Part shown: positions 24,047 to 36,105 of the stretch, piece by piece | Layout: each line of letters starts with the position of its first letter | Position numbering within the stretch: position 1 is the first letter of the stretch | NCBI GenBank assembly: GCA_025330725.1 | Contig: JAIWND010000007.1 | Span: 992,001 to 1,056,000, forward strand | Direction of reading: 5' to 3' | Length of the DNA stretch: 64,000 nucleotides | From: Chlamydoabsidia padenii | Lineage: Eukaryota; Mucoromycota; Mucoromycetes; Mucorales; Cunninghamellaceae | Program-made: the position numbers and the translations under genes | The notes under the pieces: generated by a model | What the model was told of the DNA's origin: nothing | Databases searched by the model: none | What the model saw: only the letters and a program-made list of their open reading frames with translations

Positions 24047-25520
24047 TACCCACTTTGACGCATCCCGTGGACACTTTGACGATGCAGCAAACAAGTCTTT
24101 ATCGACCTGTGACGCCGAACGACATGACCGCACCCAAGACTAGCCACGATAACACTACACCGACAAGATCACCAACCGCAACCAACAGAATGGGAATACC
24201 ACCAGCACCACAACCTCAGAAGAATCATCAACAGAATCGACATTCTGAATTGGCCCAGCAGTTTATTTTTGAAAAGCCCATGTACAACCAGCACCACCAG
24301 TCTGACCGTCTTGAACGACACGATCCATTCTTTGAACATGTCAAGCATCTCTTTCAACACAATCCACACAACATCCATCATACCTCTTCTCACCCAAAAG
24401 ACAGTCCCACTTTTGGAAACGAATTCAACAAGGATCTGGAACAACGATATGGAAAACGGGGTAAAACTAGTAAACAGGAGGGGGGGGTGATCACATACAG
24501 GCCTACTAACTCTTCTTTTTATATTTATCTTTAATCAAAAAGGCTCATTTATTGGTGAAGGCTCAAGTGGATCGGTACGTATCATTCGACGAGCAACAGA
24601 CAACAAGGTGTTTGCAGTCAAGGAATACGAAAAACGACGATCTGGGGAATCCGAACGGAGCTATGTGAAAAAAGTGACAGCCGAATTCTGCATTGGATCG
24701 ACTCTACACAATGAAAACATTATTGAAACGTTGGACATTATTCAAAAAGGCAACCTGTTTTATCAAGTGATGGAATACGCACCCTTTGATATGTTAACCT
24801 TAGTGATGGAAGGAGACCTATCGGTAGAAGCAACTGATTGTTATTGGCGTCAGCTATTGAATGGTGTGGCCTATCTTCAAAACATAGGACTGGGTCATAG
24901 GTAAAAAAATAAAAATAAAAATGCTGAATGAATAGAAGAAACTAATGTTTTTATATGTAGGGACTTGAAATTGGACAATTTGGTGGTGGATACCCATAAT
25001 GTGGTCAAGATTATTGATTTTGGTACTGCCAAAGTGGTGCGATACCCTTCACAAAAGAAGGAAAAGTTATGTACAGGTAAATGATGATGATAATAACAGT
25101 TGTTATGGATGATTAATTAATTAATGGTTTTATTTTTTTAATATAGGCATCGTTGGCACAGACCCATATATTGCACCAGAACAATACAGCCAAAAGGAAT
25201 ACAGCGCCTTCTCTGCCGATCTGTGGTCTTGCGGGATCATCTTTGTATGTATGGTACTCTGTCGATTTCCTTGGCGCATCCCTCGACCTGGTCATGATGA
25301 AAATTACCGCCTGTATTTGAATAAGAAGAACAGTCTATTGGCCAATATCCCTCTTTATGCAAGACCGACGATCGCTCAATTGTTAGAACCTAATCCCCAG
25401 ATACGACCTACACTTGCTATGGTCTTGACCGATCCTTGGGTAGTTTCTATTTCTACATGTACTACTAGTTTTACTTACCCATCCCATCATCATCACCTTC
25501 TTAACAACAATAGACATTAA
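23992..25520 (+). CDS. Ser/Thr protein kinase, NPR/Hal4-Hal5-like
   Basis: Exons 23992-24460, 24543-24900, 24961-25076 and 25147-25520 give 438 residues. The first 156 residues are Gln/His/Pro/Thr-rich and probably disordered. The kinase domain is complete: Gly loop GEGSSGSV (161-168), VAIK-type Lys183 in [27 protein letters not shown], and [11 protein letters not shown]...[10 protein letters not shown], then [12 protein letters not shown] and the RPT element near the end. The FRYP-type activation segment (here VRYP) and the PW motif resemble the fungal Sat4/Hal4, Hal5 and Hrk1 kinases, which control transporters and ion homeostasis. That assignment is by resemblance; a specific orthologue is not claimed. 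A short uORF overlaps the start. Confidence 0.85.
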
Positions 25521-26160
25521 TACATCTTTTATTCTTTAACAGTACTTAATAAAATGGGGCAATATGCATTGTAAATGTTTAGGTGATACTATTATTTGTT
25601 GTGTGTGTATGTGTGTGTACGTGACGATGGATAAAATACATATCGTCAGGAGAATATCGGGACTTGATTAAATACATATAACTTGACTTTGATAACTTGC
25701 TTATGAGGATGATCCCGCCTCACGGGAATCGGACTTTAAAAAGTTTATTTCTTGCATAATCACTTCTTCCTCTATCCATTGGATTCGTAGAAAAGGTTCT
25801 CTTTACCATCATTATGCGAAATAGAACTTGTCCGAGAACAGGTACTAATTTGGCATTGTATTGGGATTTTAAAGCGTGTGATGGAACTATACAATCCAAC
25901 ACACAAAACAGCATAACAAAGATGCATACCTCCTTAAAAGAAGAAACATGCCGAGGTAGGAAGCTTCTCGGCCCTCACCAATATACAATGTCTCCACAAT
26001 TAATTTTATATTGCAGAAGTGGATCTTCCCGAGTAAGGGGAGACCAGTGATATTTCTTCCTCACGCACATGAATCGGGGTTTGAACGTTTTTTCTGCCTT
26101 ACGCTTAAAAATACACCTCCCTACTTTTTTCTTTTCTTTCCCTTCTCTTTCGCCTCATTC

Positions 26161-26193
<33 letters not shown>

Positions 26194-26260
26194 CTTCCCT
26201 TTATTTTATTATTACATAACCACTTTGCTTTTCCAAAGAGTATCCAATCTCAATTGCGTA
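25521..26260. other. Aconitase promoter region
   Basis: TCGGGGTTTGAAC at 26074-26086 and a poly(T) run of about 29 at 26161-26189 lie upstream of aconitase. A short frame at 25814-26050 has no recognisable sequence. Confidence 0.55.
26074..26086 (+). promoter_or_regulatory. GCGGGATTTGAAA-type element upstream of aconitase
   Basis: TCGGGGTTTGAAC, 174 bp before the aconitase ATG. Confidence 0.4.
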
Positions 26261-28777
26261 ATGCTGTCGTCTACTTCATTCATGAAAGCTGCCAAGGTAA
26301 GAATCAAACCATTAATGGAATTATTCCCACCCGTCTAATATTTTTTGTTATTGTTGTTCATATAGGCTTTTGTTCCAACCATTCGCACACATATATCTTC
26401 TCGTACTTATGCTCAAGTCGGTGGAAACTTTGCCAACCAAAAGGTTTCCATGTCTAATCTTGAAAATGACAAGTATATCAATTACCAGCGTATTGAAGAT
26501 AACCTAAAAATTGTGCGCAAAAGGTAAATTGGACTTTTTTTTTTTTAACAGACACTTTTATTCACACTTTCTTTTTTCTTTCTTTTTTTTTTTTTTTTTA
26601 GATTGAACCGACCTTTGACTTTATCTGAAAAAGTGGTGTATGGCCATTTGGATGATGCTGAAAACCAAGACATTGTACGTGGACAATCATACCTCAAACT
26701 CCGACCTGATCGTGTTGCCTGTCAAGATGCAACAGCTCAAATGGCCCTATTGCAATTCATGTCGGCGGGACTCCCTAGTGTAGCAGTACCCACTACTGTA
26801 CATTGTGATCATTTGATTGAAGCTCAAGTCGGTGGTGAAAAGGATTTGGCACGTGCGATCGATATCAACAAGGAGGTGTATGACTTTTTGGCCACAGCAA
26901 CAGCGAAATATAACATTGGTTTTTGGCGACCCGGATCTGGTATTATCCATCAAATTATTCTTGAAAACTATGCATTTCCTGGTGGACTGATGATTGGTAC
27001 TGATTCTCATACTCCTAATGCCGGTGGTCTGGGTATGGTTGCTATTGGTGTGGGTGGTGCCGATGCTGTGGATGTGATGGCAGATATACCCTGGGAACTT
27101 AAATGCCCCAAAGTCATTGGTGTCAAGCTTACGGGTAAACTCAATGGATGGACATCACCCAAGGATATCATTCTCAAGGTAGCGGGGATTCTCACCGTCA
27201 AGGGAGGAACAGGTGCTATTGTCGAATATCTTGGTGACGGGGTGAACTCAATCTCTTGTACTGGTATGGGAACCATCTGTAATATGGGGGCTGAAATTGG
27301 TGCTACTACTTCCATCTTCCCCTTTAACGACCGTATGGCTGACTATCTCCGAGCCACCAAGCGGGGTGATATTGCCAAGTATGCCGAATCCTTTGCTCAC
27401 AATCTGCAAGCTGATCAACATGCTAAATACGACGAACTGATCGATATTAATCTGGATACTCTGGAACCTCACATCAACGGACCTTTTACGCCGGATCTTG
27501 CTACACCATTATCGAAATTTAAGGAAACTCTCAAGAAGAATGACTGGCCTGCTGAACTCAAGGTGGGTCTGATTGGCTCGTGTACAAACTCGTCCTATGA
27601 AGATATGGCTCGTTCAGCTTCTCTTGCCCAACAAGCCGCTGATCATGGTGCCAAGGTCAAGACCAAGTTCACCATCACACCTGGTTCAGAACAAATTCGG
27701 GCTACGATACAACGGGATGGGATTATGGATGTGCTTACGAATGCTGGTGGTGTGGTCCTTGCTAATGCGTGTGGTCCTTGTATCGGCCAATGGGATCGTA
27801 AAGATGTCAAAAAGGGCGAAAAGAACTCGATCATCACTTCTTACAACCGCAATTTTACTGGACGCAACGACGCAAATCCTGCCACACATGCTTTCGTCGC
27901 CTCACCTGAAATTGTCACCGCCATGACCATTGCCGGTGATCTCACTTTTAACCCTCTGACCGACTCATTGACTGGCTCGGATGGTAAACCTTACAAGCTC
28001 AAACCACCTCATGGCCACGAATTACCACCCAAGGGGTACGATGCCGGTGTGAACACGTACCAAGCGCCTCCAGCGGACCGATCGAATGTCAACGTGGCGG
28101 TGGATCCGAAATCGAACCGATTACAACTCTTGCAACCTTTTGCCAAGTGGGACGGCAAGGATATCTCCCAGGTACCTATTCTCATCAAGGTCAAAGGCAA
28201 ATGCACCACTGACCATATCTCCATGGCGGGACCTTGGCTCAAATACCGTGGACATCTCGACAATATCTCCAACAATATGCTGATCGGTGCTGTCAATGCC
28301 GAAAATAACGAGGTCAACAAGGTCAAGAATCAATACACTGGCGATTACAAGGGGGTACCTGAAACCGCACGGGATTACAAGAAACAAGGTGTGCGCTGGG
28401 TGGTGGTGGGTGATGAAAACTATGGTGAAGGCTCGTCACGCGAACATGCTGCTCTGGAACCTCGGTTTTTAAATGGTGCTGCCATCATTGTAAAGTCGTT
28501 TGCTCGGATCCATGAAACCAATCTCAAGAAACAAGGCATGCTGCCTCTTACTTTTGCCAACCCTGCTGATTATGACAAGATTGATCCCGCTGACAAGGTG
28601 GATATTTTGGGTTTGACGGATTTCAAGGAAGGTCAGCCTCTGACCATGCGTCTCCACAAGTCTAATGGTGCGACTCAGGATATCACTCTCAACCATACCT
28701 TCAACGATGGTCAAATTGCTTGGTTCAAGGCGGGATCGGCACTCAACTTGATGCGTGAAAAGGCCCACGGTGCTTAG
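26261..28777 (+). CDS. ACO1: Aconitate hydratase, mitochondrial
   Basis: Exons 26261-26296, 26366-26523 and 26602-28777 give 789 residues. Aconitase interconverts citrate and isocitrate in the TCA cycle and binds a [4Fe-4S] cluster. Cluster ligands are Cys392 (GSCTNSS) and Cys455/Cys458 (CGPCIGQW). Other signatures are [21 protein letters not shown] and, in the swivel domain, [19 protein letters not shown]. The N terminus ([16 protein letters not shown]... [10 protein letters not shown]) is basic and fits mitochondrial import. The first coding exon is only 12 codons. Almost the whole enzyme sits in one long exon, unlike its intron-dense neighbours. Confidence 0.97.
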
Positions 28778-28979
28778 GACTGGTCCTTTTATTACATTAG
28801 TATATCTTCCCCTCGTCCCCGCCAGTTTATATTATGTATGCATTTGTTTAATAAAGATGATGATGATGTTTTTTTTTACACAGTTGGATGATGGACCTTG
28901 ATGTGGCATCTACATAAAACAATATTTGCTACAGTGATAGAATTTTGGATTACTAAAACAGTATTGTAATTCATGTCTA

Positions 28980-29011
<32 letters not shown>

Positions 29012-29249
29012 TGGTACGGTGATGCATACAGACCATCAACGTTATGTAAACCCCGATTCATGCGGCGACTATAGACCCCGATTAATCATTGGTGAACCAG
29101 CAACAAATGGATTAATCATCAAATGGTTCTTTATTCATTTTAAACATATGTACACTATAACCTAATCTATTAAAAAAAAAAAAACATCTAAACAGCTATA
29201 AACAATAATAATCATAAATAAAAAAAAACTACATATCATACAAGGAGAT
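28778..29249. other. Convergent intergenic region, no gene seen
   Basis: 3' flanks of aconitase and the GATA-like gene. It contains AATAAA at 28850 and a poly(T) run at about 28991-29011. Confidence 0.6.
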
Positions 29250-30504
29250 TTAAAGAGATGGAGAGGAGATGGGAGAAGATTCCACCACCGAGTCGTCTTC
29301 ATCCATCGAGTTCAGGACCCAGCCAACTTTCCATGGCCGACCACATGACCAATACTTTGGACTACAAACAAAATGTTCAATATCTTCATCCATATCCACG
29401 TGGCCATCGGGACGATTGCGTCGCATCTTGTCAATATATTGCATCGCTTTACGTTTTTCTTCTTTACAAAACACCCAGCGACAATGTCGGCATACACATC
29501 CACCACTTTTGTTATATCTAATCAATATGAAAAGAGAGAGTGAGTTTTGGATACGACATGTATGAAGAAACAACTTACCGAAGACCACATTTGTTGCAAA
29601 GATAGACAAAAGGTTTACCTTTATCGTTGTAGATCTGACTGGCAGGGAAGGGCCAATCAAAGGCTTTACGCATACATCCATCTGACGTTTCATGACAAGC
29701 TTGACAAGGACCCTTGACACGAGAAGGTCGACCGGATGAAGTATGACGAGTAGTAGTGGTAGGTTGTGATGGTTTCCTGCCCCGTTGTTTTGGTGGAGTG
29801 GTAGGTGTGGAAGCTGATGGAGAAGAGGTAGGTGGTGGTGGTGTCAAAGGATGTAAGGTAGTTGGAGGTGAGAGTGGTAATGAGATCCTTGGTGGGACAT
29901 AAGATGATGTGAGAACGGGTGATACTTGTTGCTGAGGTGGTGGTGATAATACAGGATCGGGTAATACAGGTGGTGACATGGTAGTCAATACAGGAATTGA
30001 CATTTTATGTTTGCATATATGTTGTTGTTCTTGATCATGCTTGTTGTGAGTTGGCATTGCAATGCATGTGGCTGTTAATTGACGTCGTCGTATCTGAATA
30101 GGTCGTTTCTTGATGGGTAAATCATGTTGCCGAGCCAAAGCAACACGGTGACGTAAAGCCGATAATAAGGATTCACCACAAATGACTTGAGAGTGGACAT
30201 GATCGACAGTAGGTGTTTCGGTGTTCCACTGAAAGACGACACTTTTATCCAGAGCACTGGCTTGAAAGGCATCTTGAATAACAGAAGGTGATCGATGAGG
30301 CATGGATTTACGGCGGTGACAAGGATCATCATCATGGTGGTGGTGTAGAGAAGGTAACGAGTCGCCATCGTCTTCTTCACTGTCGTGTAACAAATCAGGA
30401 GGAGTCCCCACACGGTGGAATGCACTTGTCCCAATGGTCAAAGAGGAGTAATAGTCGGGTTTGACAATTTCATACAAACTAGGTAAGGTGTAGGAGGACG
30501 TCAT
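29250..30504 (-). CDS. Atypical GATA-like zinc-finger regulator
   Basis: Two exons (29579-30504, 29250-29517) give 397 residues. The N-terminal 260 residues are low-complexity (His/Asp, Pro/Ser/Thr) with a basic segment KKRPIQIRRRQ and an AT-hook-like RGRKPS. A zinc-binding module follows: Cys267-X2-Cys270, a 32-residue loop, then Cys303-X2-Cys306 in LCNKCGLRYNKSGG, which is the GATA-finger ending. Classical GATA fingers have a 17-20 residue loop, so this one is about 12 residues longer. Immediately after it is a second Cys cluster, CVCRHCRWVFC (316-326). The exon junction falls in the Arg of CGLR, as is common in GATA genes. DNA binding is inferred; targets unknown. The recurring motif lies about 110 bp upstream. 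Confidence 0.7.
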
Positions 30505-32073
30505 GGTAAAAGCAAGTTATAATTAAGATGGATATGGGATTATGGAAAATACTATAAAGTAAAAGAGAAAAGAGAGTTGAGAATCCGTTCTTCCACTTTT
30601 TTTTTATCTCATGTCGGGATTTGAAATCTGATTTCATAGACAGGCAGGCGGTGGGCGAGATCGATTTTTTTTGATCTAATATGTCATAAATGCAAATCAA
30701 TGTTCGTGCTGCAACCCATTTGTTTCATCAAAAAAAAAAGGAATGTAACAGATGATCTTTCTTTGATTCATGACCGACCGACCGACCGACATCTAATCTT
30801 TGTTATATATATTTAAAAAAAAAAAAAAAGTGGTTTGCTTACATGTTCAAAAGAGAGATAGAGAGAGAAAGAAAAAAAGAGGGTAAGAAGGGAAAGAAGA
30901 AGGAAAGATTTTTCAGGAAAGAGAAACATGAGAAAGGGATTGATTACATTTATAAGAAAAACGTTAAAAAGATAACCCAGATCAAGGTTTTAGAAAATGA
31001 GAAATCCATAGATCGGTAGAACTATTACGGGGAAAAAGAATGGACTTCGGATAGTTGGTCTCCGCCAATGATCGGATGCCATTTTCAATTTTTCACATCC
31101 CGCCCTCCCATTCAGTGTACCACATCGGTTAAATCGTTTCTTTGGTTTTTGCCGTGATGATATCGAATTCGGCTTCGTCTCCATTTTGCCTTGGCAGGGC
31201 TTTTTACTTATTAATATGGTATGAGGCTACGTAAACCCCATTACTTTTTTTCGTTACCCTAAATCAGCCACTGATCTGATTAGTAAAATAAAAATATATA
31301 TAAAAAAAAAAAAAAGGGACAAGAGGGATAGACTATCTTGATTTGCTTTGATGGGGCAAGATCTCTCACTGCTAATCAGATGAAGCTACCTTATTAATGC
31401 ACTTCGGCTCATGCGGTCTAGTTTTTTCCCGGGAATAGGGGCCGTAAATTCAAGCCCGCCCCACCCGATATTTTTTTGAGGATATGGTTTTGCGCACGAG
31501 GCATTGCTTTATTTGAGAGACGTTTGGTATCGCTTTTGCCCGAACGGATAAAATGGTCGGGGGAGGAGTTTTTTGATCCAAGCGGGAAAAGAAAAGATTT
31601 TCCCTGGCTCTATTCTCACTTTGGGCTGAAACGATTCATCCTCTTTAGGGTAATAATTATAGACACCATTGGAAAAGGAACTGCATTTAGAATCAGCCAC
31701 TTATGATATTGTTGACCCTATTTGATGCAAAGCATGGATTCGCTGGGATTTCAGACCCCGCTTTTAGGAGGCCTTTTTCTTTTTTGGGTTGATCTAAAAT
31801 AGTCAAATGCCAAGCTCAATTGAAAGAGTTGTTCCATTCCATACATATTATAAAAGAGTGACTGGATAGGGGATTATTGTATATTAGTGTAAAAATAAGG
31901 GGAAGGGGGAATCATTTCTTTTTAGTGAGCGAGCGGAAGCGATTTCTAATTTTAGGTTGTTGAGCCAAGGTTTTATTTTTGTTTATTTCACGCTCAACTT
32001 TTTTTTTTTATATATTTGTTTTCCTTTCTTTCTTTCCTTTTATTTAATCTTTACCAAACAGTAGATCAGCACC
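30505..32073. other. Long divergent intergenic region
   Basis: Promoters of the GATA-like (left) and Sel1-repeat (right) genes. It contains a GACC tetranucleotide repeat at about 30773-30790, TTTCACATCCCGCC at 31091-31104, TTCAAGCCCGCC at 31449-31460 and a short open frame at 31476-31706 that I cannot support as a gene. A C/T-rich leader precedes the right-hand gene. Confidence 0.5.
30614..30626 (+). promoter_or_regulatory. GCGGGATTTGAAA element upstream of GATA-like gene
   Basis: TCGGGATTTGAAA, 109 bp upstream of the minus-strand start codon at 30504. Confidence 0.45.
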
Positions 32074-33783
32074 ATGATGGAAACTCAACAAGACAATAGT
32101 AATGTCAGTCCACCTCTAAAACCGACAATGAATAAACCACCTCCTTTACCAAAACATCATCATCAAGTACCAGTAACACAACAACAACCACCACCTGCTA
32201 CACCTTTACCTGGTAGTAAATCAAACCAAAAGACAATCTCTTCTTCTTCTTCTTCACCAACACCAACAGATACACCATTAAACCATCACACTTTTAATCA
32301 TTCATCAACTTACCTTGGACCTAATGACTCGACCACTTCACTATCAGGCAATAATATTAATATTCACAATAACAATGTACGAAATACTACTTTTAGCACT
32401 AATAGTAGTAACAATAGTCCTCGGTCGTCTACACCTAGTTCTCAATCACCACCTGGTACTCGGGCCAGTTCTATTAATCTCTCCATGATGGGTGGACCTG
32501 GTGGAGATCAACTCTTGGATCATTCTCATCTGAAACCGGGCAACAAGGCTTCACTCTTATCTTACACTCAGTCTATCAACATGTATCGTGAAAATGCCAA
32601 AAAGACTAAAAGTCCAGATATTCAATGTGATTTTGCCATCTTTATGGTGGAAGCAGCTAAACCGGTGGTGGACGATGATGTGACTCGTTGGGAATACTTG
32701 GCCGAAGCTGAAAAACTATTGAAACAACTGGCAGCTCGAGGTCATGCTGAATCACAATATTATTTGGGGAATCTATATGCTTCTGGTTTACTTAGCAAGA
32801 AGAACAAGAATGAATTTGATAAAGCTTTTCCCTTATTTGTCCAGGCCTCAAAACATCATCATCCTGATGCAGCTTACAGGTAAATAGATCATTACATAAT
32901 CATTCAAATAAATAAATAAAAAACTAACACTTTTATTTATATAATAGAACGGCCAAATGTTATGAAGATGGATTAGGATCTCGCAAAGATAGCTCCAAGG
33001 CAGTACAATTCTATAGGTAAAGTATTCAATCCAAGGAGAAAAAGAAAACAGGGGAGGGAGGAAACCGAACAAGCAAAAAACTAATGGTTTACTTCCTATT
33101 ATAGAAAAGCAGCAACACTGAATCATCCTGGTGCAATGTATCGACTCGGGGTGGCAGAAGTCAATGGTGAATTAGGTATCTCGAAAAACGCACGCGACGG
33201 TGTCAAATGGTTAAAACGTGCCGCCGAAGCAGCCACGGTGGAATACCCTCAAGCGATCCATGAATTGGCCTTGTTACATGAACGTGGGATCGACAATGTG
33301 GTGTTTGTGGATTTGCAATACGCCGTGACACTGTATGGCCAAGCGGCGGAGTTGGGGTATGCGCCCTCTGCTTTCAAATTGGGTGAATGTTACGAATATG
33401 GTAAACTGGCCTGCCAACAAGATCCTGCTCTCTCTATCCATTATTATACCATTGCTGCTCAACAAGGTCATCGGGAAGCTTGCTTTGCTCTCACTGCCTG
33501 GTACCTGGTGGGATCGCCTAATGTGTTGCCTCAGTCTGATGCCGACGCTTACATTTGGGCAAAACGTGCGGCGGAAAAGGAACTGCCAAAGGCTGAATAT
33601 GCCGTTGGTTATTTTACTGAAGTGGGGATTGGTATTGCAAAGAACCTCGACGAAGCCATGGTGTGGTACAAACGGGCGGCTCAGAATGGTGATAAACGGG
33701 CTATTCAACGATTACAGGGTAAACCATCTGAAAAGACTGGCAAGAAAAAGGGTGGCTCTCAAGAGGATTGTGTCATTATGTAG
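32074..33783 (+). CDS. SKT5: Sel1-repeat protein, Chs4/Skt5-like chitin synthase activator
   Basis: Exons 32074-32879, 32948-33016 and 33105-33783 give 517 residues. Chs4/Skt5 proteins recruit and activate chitin synthase III at sites of wall growth. The N-terminal 160 residues are Pro/Ser/Asn-rich. From about residue 190 there are tandem Sel1 (TPR-like) repeats, for example AESQYYLGNLYASGL, PDAAYRTAKCYEDGLG, PSAFKLGECYEYGK and PKAEYAVGYFTEVGIG. The basic C terminus ends CVIM, a CaaX box for farnesylation, the same ending as yeast Chs4. The introns fall within the repeat region. The symbol refers to the yeast family; Mucoromycota usually have several such paralogues. Confidence 0.88.
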
Positions 33784-34499
33784 ATTTTTATCATCTCCCC
33801 TCTTGTCTTTGTTTTTACCTTCTCTTCTTATTTATTTATCAAATATATTTATATAAACAATAAATTGACTTCATTCTCATCATCACCTATTAATTAATCA
33901 ATGTCTTATATGTATGTGTGGATGGATCGGGTGTCTAGTAGATTTAAGTGCTGCCATTATCACTGCACTGTACACCGTCGAGGTTTACATGGTATTGAAT
34001 CGCTGTAGGCTTTGATCATGGGGGATCATCTACTCTGATATACCACACTATAGTTGTTTGTCATATTACGATATATATATCACGTCTTTTTATTTATAAA
34101 AAGAAAGATTCATTGGACCAAGTACTGATGATGTTTCATGAACCCTGTTCTTAGTCAGAAGAAACCCGCCTGTTATTCCATCGATTTCCATTGTTGGACA
34201 TTTGATTTGCAATAAAATGCACTCTCCCCCCAAAAAAGTGGTATAATCAATCAGATATCGAATCACCGGTCCAGCAGCCACTCAAATGAAATACAGGTAA
34301 GCAATGAGGCCAAAGGGTAGTTTCATTTTAAATGCCGACATTACTAAAAACTGATTTCATTGGGCAGTTTTTAAGAGATAGCTTTTTTTTTCCATCTCCC
34401 GACGCCTCTTCCTTTTTTATAACCCCTTCTTTCTTTTTTTCTTTCTCTCTTCTTCTTTTTCAATCTTTATACATTTTTATTATTATCCGTTTATAAACT
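33784..34499. other. Intergenic region with thioredoxin reductase promoter
   Basis: AATAAA at 33859 serves the Sel1 gene. On the right, TTTTAAATGCCGAC (about 34325-34338) matches, on the opposite strand, the GTCGGCATTTAAAAT seen upstream of the UBX gene. A C/T-rich leader precedes the ATG. No gene seen. Confidence 0.5.
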
Positions 34500-35645
34500 A
34501 TGGCTCCTCAACATCACAAAGTCGCTGTTATTGGCTCTGGACCTGCTGGTAAGTATCCATCATTAACCCCCCCCAAAAAAAAGACTCTCTCTCTAAACCA
34601 AATTACCTTGTCTTCTTCTTTTCTAGGTCACACTGCTGCCATCTACCTTGGTCGTGCCAATCTCGAACCCATTCTCTTTGAAGGCATGATGGCCAACGAT
34701 GTTGCACCTGGTGGCCAATTGACGACGACGACCGATGTAGAAAACTTTCCTGGTTTCCCTGAAGGTGTGATGGGTGGTGAATTGATGGAAAGGATGCGTG
34801 CTCAATCTGAACGTTGTGGCACCACGATTGAAACTGAAACCATCACCAAGCTCGATACGACTCAACGTCCCTTCAAACTCTGGCGTGAAGGATCCGAAGG
34901 TAATGCTGAACCTACTGATACGGCTGATGCGGTGATCATTGCCACGGGTGCCTCGGCCAAACGTATGCATTTGCCTGGCGAAGAAACTTACTGGCAAAAT
35001 GGGATCTCTGCTTGTGCGGTATGTGATGGTGCGGTGCCTATCTTCCGTAATAAGCCTTTGGTGGTGATTGGTGGTGGTGACTCTGCTGCTGAAGAAGCTA
35101 TCTACTTGACCAAGTGTAAGTTATAATATAAAAAGGAGGTGGTATCAAGGATTAATCTTCTTTTTACGTGTGTATATAATATAGATGCTTCTCATGTCAA
35201 TGTCCTTGTCCGTCGTGATGTCCTTCGTGCTTCCAAGGTGATGGCTTCTCGTTTATTAAAACACCCCAAGGTCACTGTCCACTTTAACACATCACCCATT
35301 AGTGCCCTTGGTGATGGTAAACTCTTGACTCATGTCACCACCAAGAACAATGTTAGTGGTGAAGACGGCAAGATCGAAGCCAATGGTCTATTCTATGCTA
35401 TTGGCCATAATCCTGCTACTAGCTTGGTGAAGGATGTGGTGGATTTGGATGATGAAGGTTATATCAAGACGATCCCTGGCTCCTCTGTGACTAATGTACC
35501 TGGTTTGTTTGCTGCTGGTGATGTCCAAGATAAACGTTACCGTCAAGCTGTCACCAGTGCTGGATCTGGTTGTATGGCTGCTCTGGATGCCGAACGATTC
35601 CTCAGTGAATTAGAAGCTGAAGAAGAAGAACAAGCTGCCAACTGA
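34500..35645 (+). CDS. TRR1: Thioredoxin reductase
   Basis: Exons 34500-34548, 34627-35115 and 35185-35645 give 332 residues, the size of the low-molecular-weight fungal/bacterial type. The flavoenzyme passes electrons from NADPH to thioredoxin. The FAD site begins [17 protein letters not shown], the redox disulfide is CAVC (Cys146, Cys149), and the NADPH site is [13 protein letters not shown] followed by VLVRRD. The FAD-binding C-terminal motif is [21 protein letters not shown]. No targeting sequence is evident, so cytosolic. It supplies the reductant for MsrB, encoded 12 kb away. Confidence 0.97.
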
Positions 35646-36105
35646 ATACGCCCGGGCCCCAACACATCAAAACCCAAACTTTAGATTTATATTAGATCCC
35701 TTCTTTTTTTATATTAATGCTAGATACATTTTTTGTCTTTTGCTATTTACCCCCACCCCCCCACCCCTTAACAGTTTTATAATAAAGTATTGTTAATATC
35801 ACTGTTTGATGTTTTAATCTAATGAACCCCTTTTATTGTCATAGTAACAAAAATGATTGTATTTATTATGCGAATGGATGAATAATGGTGTTGTTGTATA
35901 TTTCATTTGTCATTCACACAAACACGTGAACTTTTTGTCTCCTCAGGCTCAAGTTCAAGCGGCGATTCTCATTGGTTCATTTTTTCCCCACTATAAACCT
36001 TTTTCCCATTATAAAACCAGGGAAAAAAAAAAAAGAAAGCGGGGCTTTGCGTTTTTCTTCCTTTTCCTTTTTTCTTTCTCACAGTACACCTACATTCAAC
36101 CTATT
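35646..36105. other. Intergenic region with promoter of the acidic membrane protein
   Basis: Contains a C-rich tract near 35751-35766 and AGCGGGGCTTTG at 36038-36049, 57 bp before the next ATG and related to the recurring motif. The open frame that continues upstream of 36106 is leader, not coding. No gene seen. Confidence 0.5.

Noticed and set aside
25814..26050. 78-codon open frame upstream of aconitase
   Set aside because: No recognisable domain; overlaps the region expected to hold the aconitase promoter.
31476..31706. 76-codon open frame with promoter-like DNA around
   Set aside because: No recognisable motif, no leader of the usual type and no splice extension in frame.
35857..36105. 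N-terminal extension of the acidic membrane protein
   Set aside because: The frame is open by chance through the leader. The signal peptide starts at the ATG at 36106.
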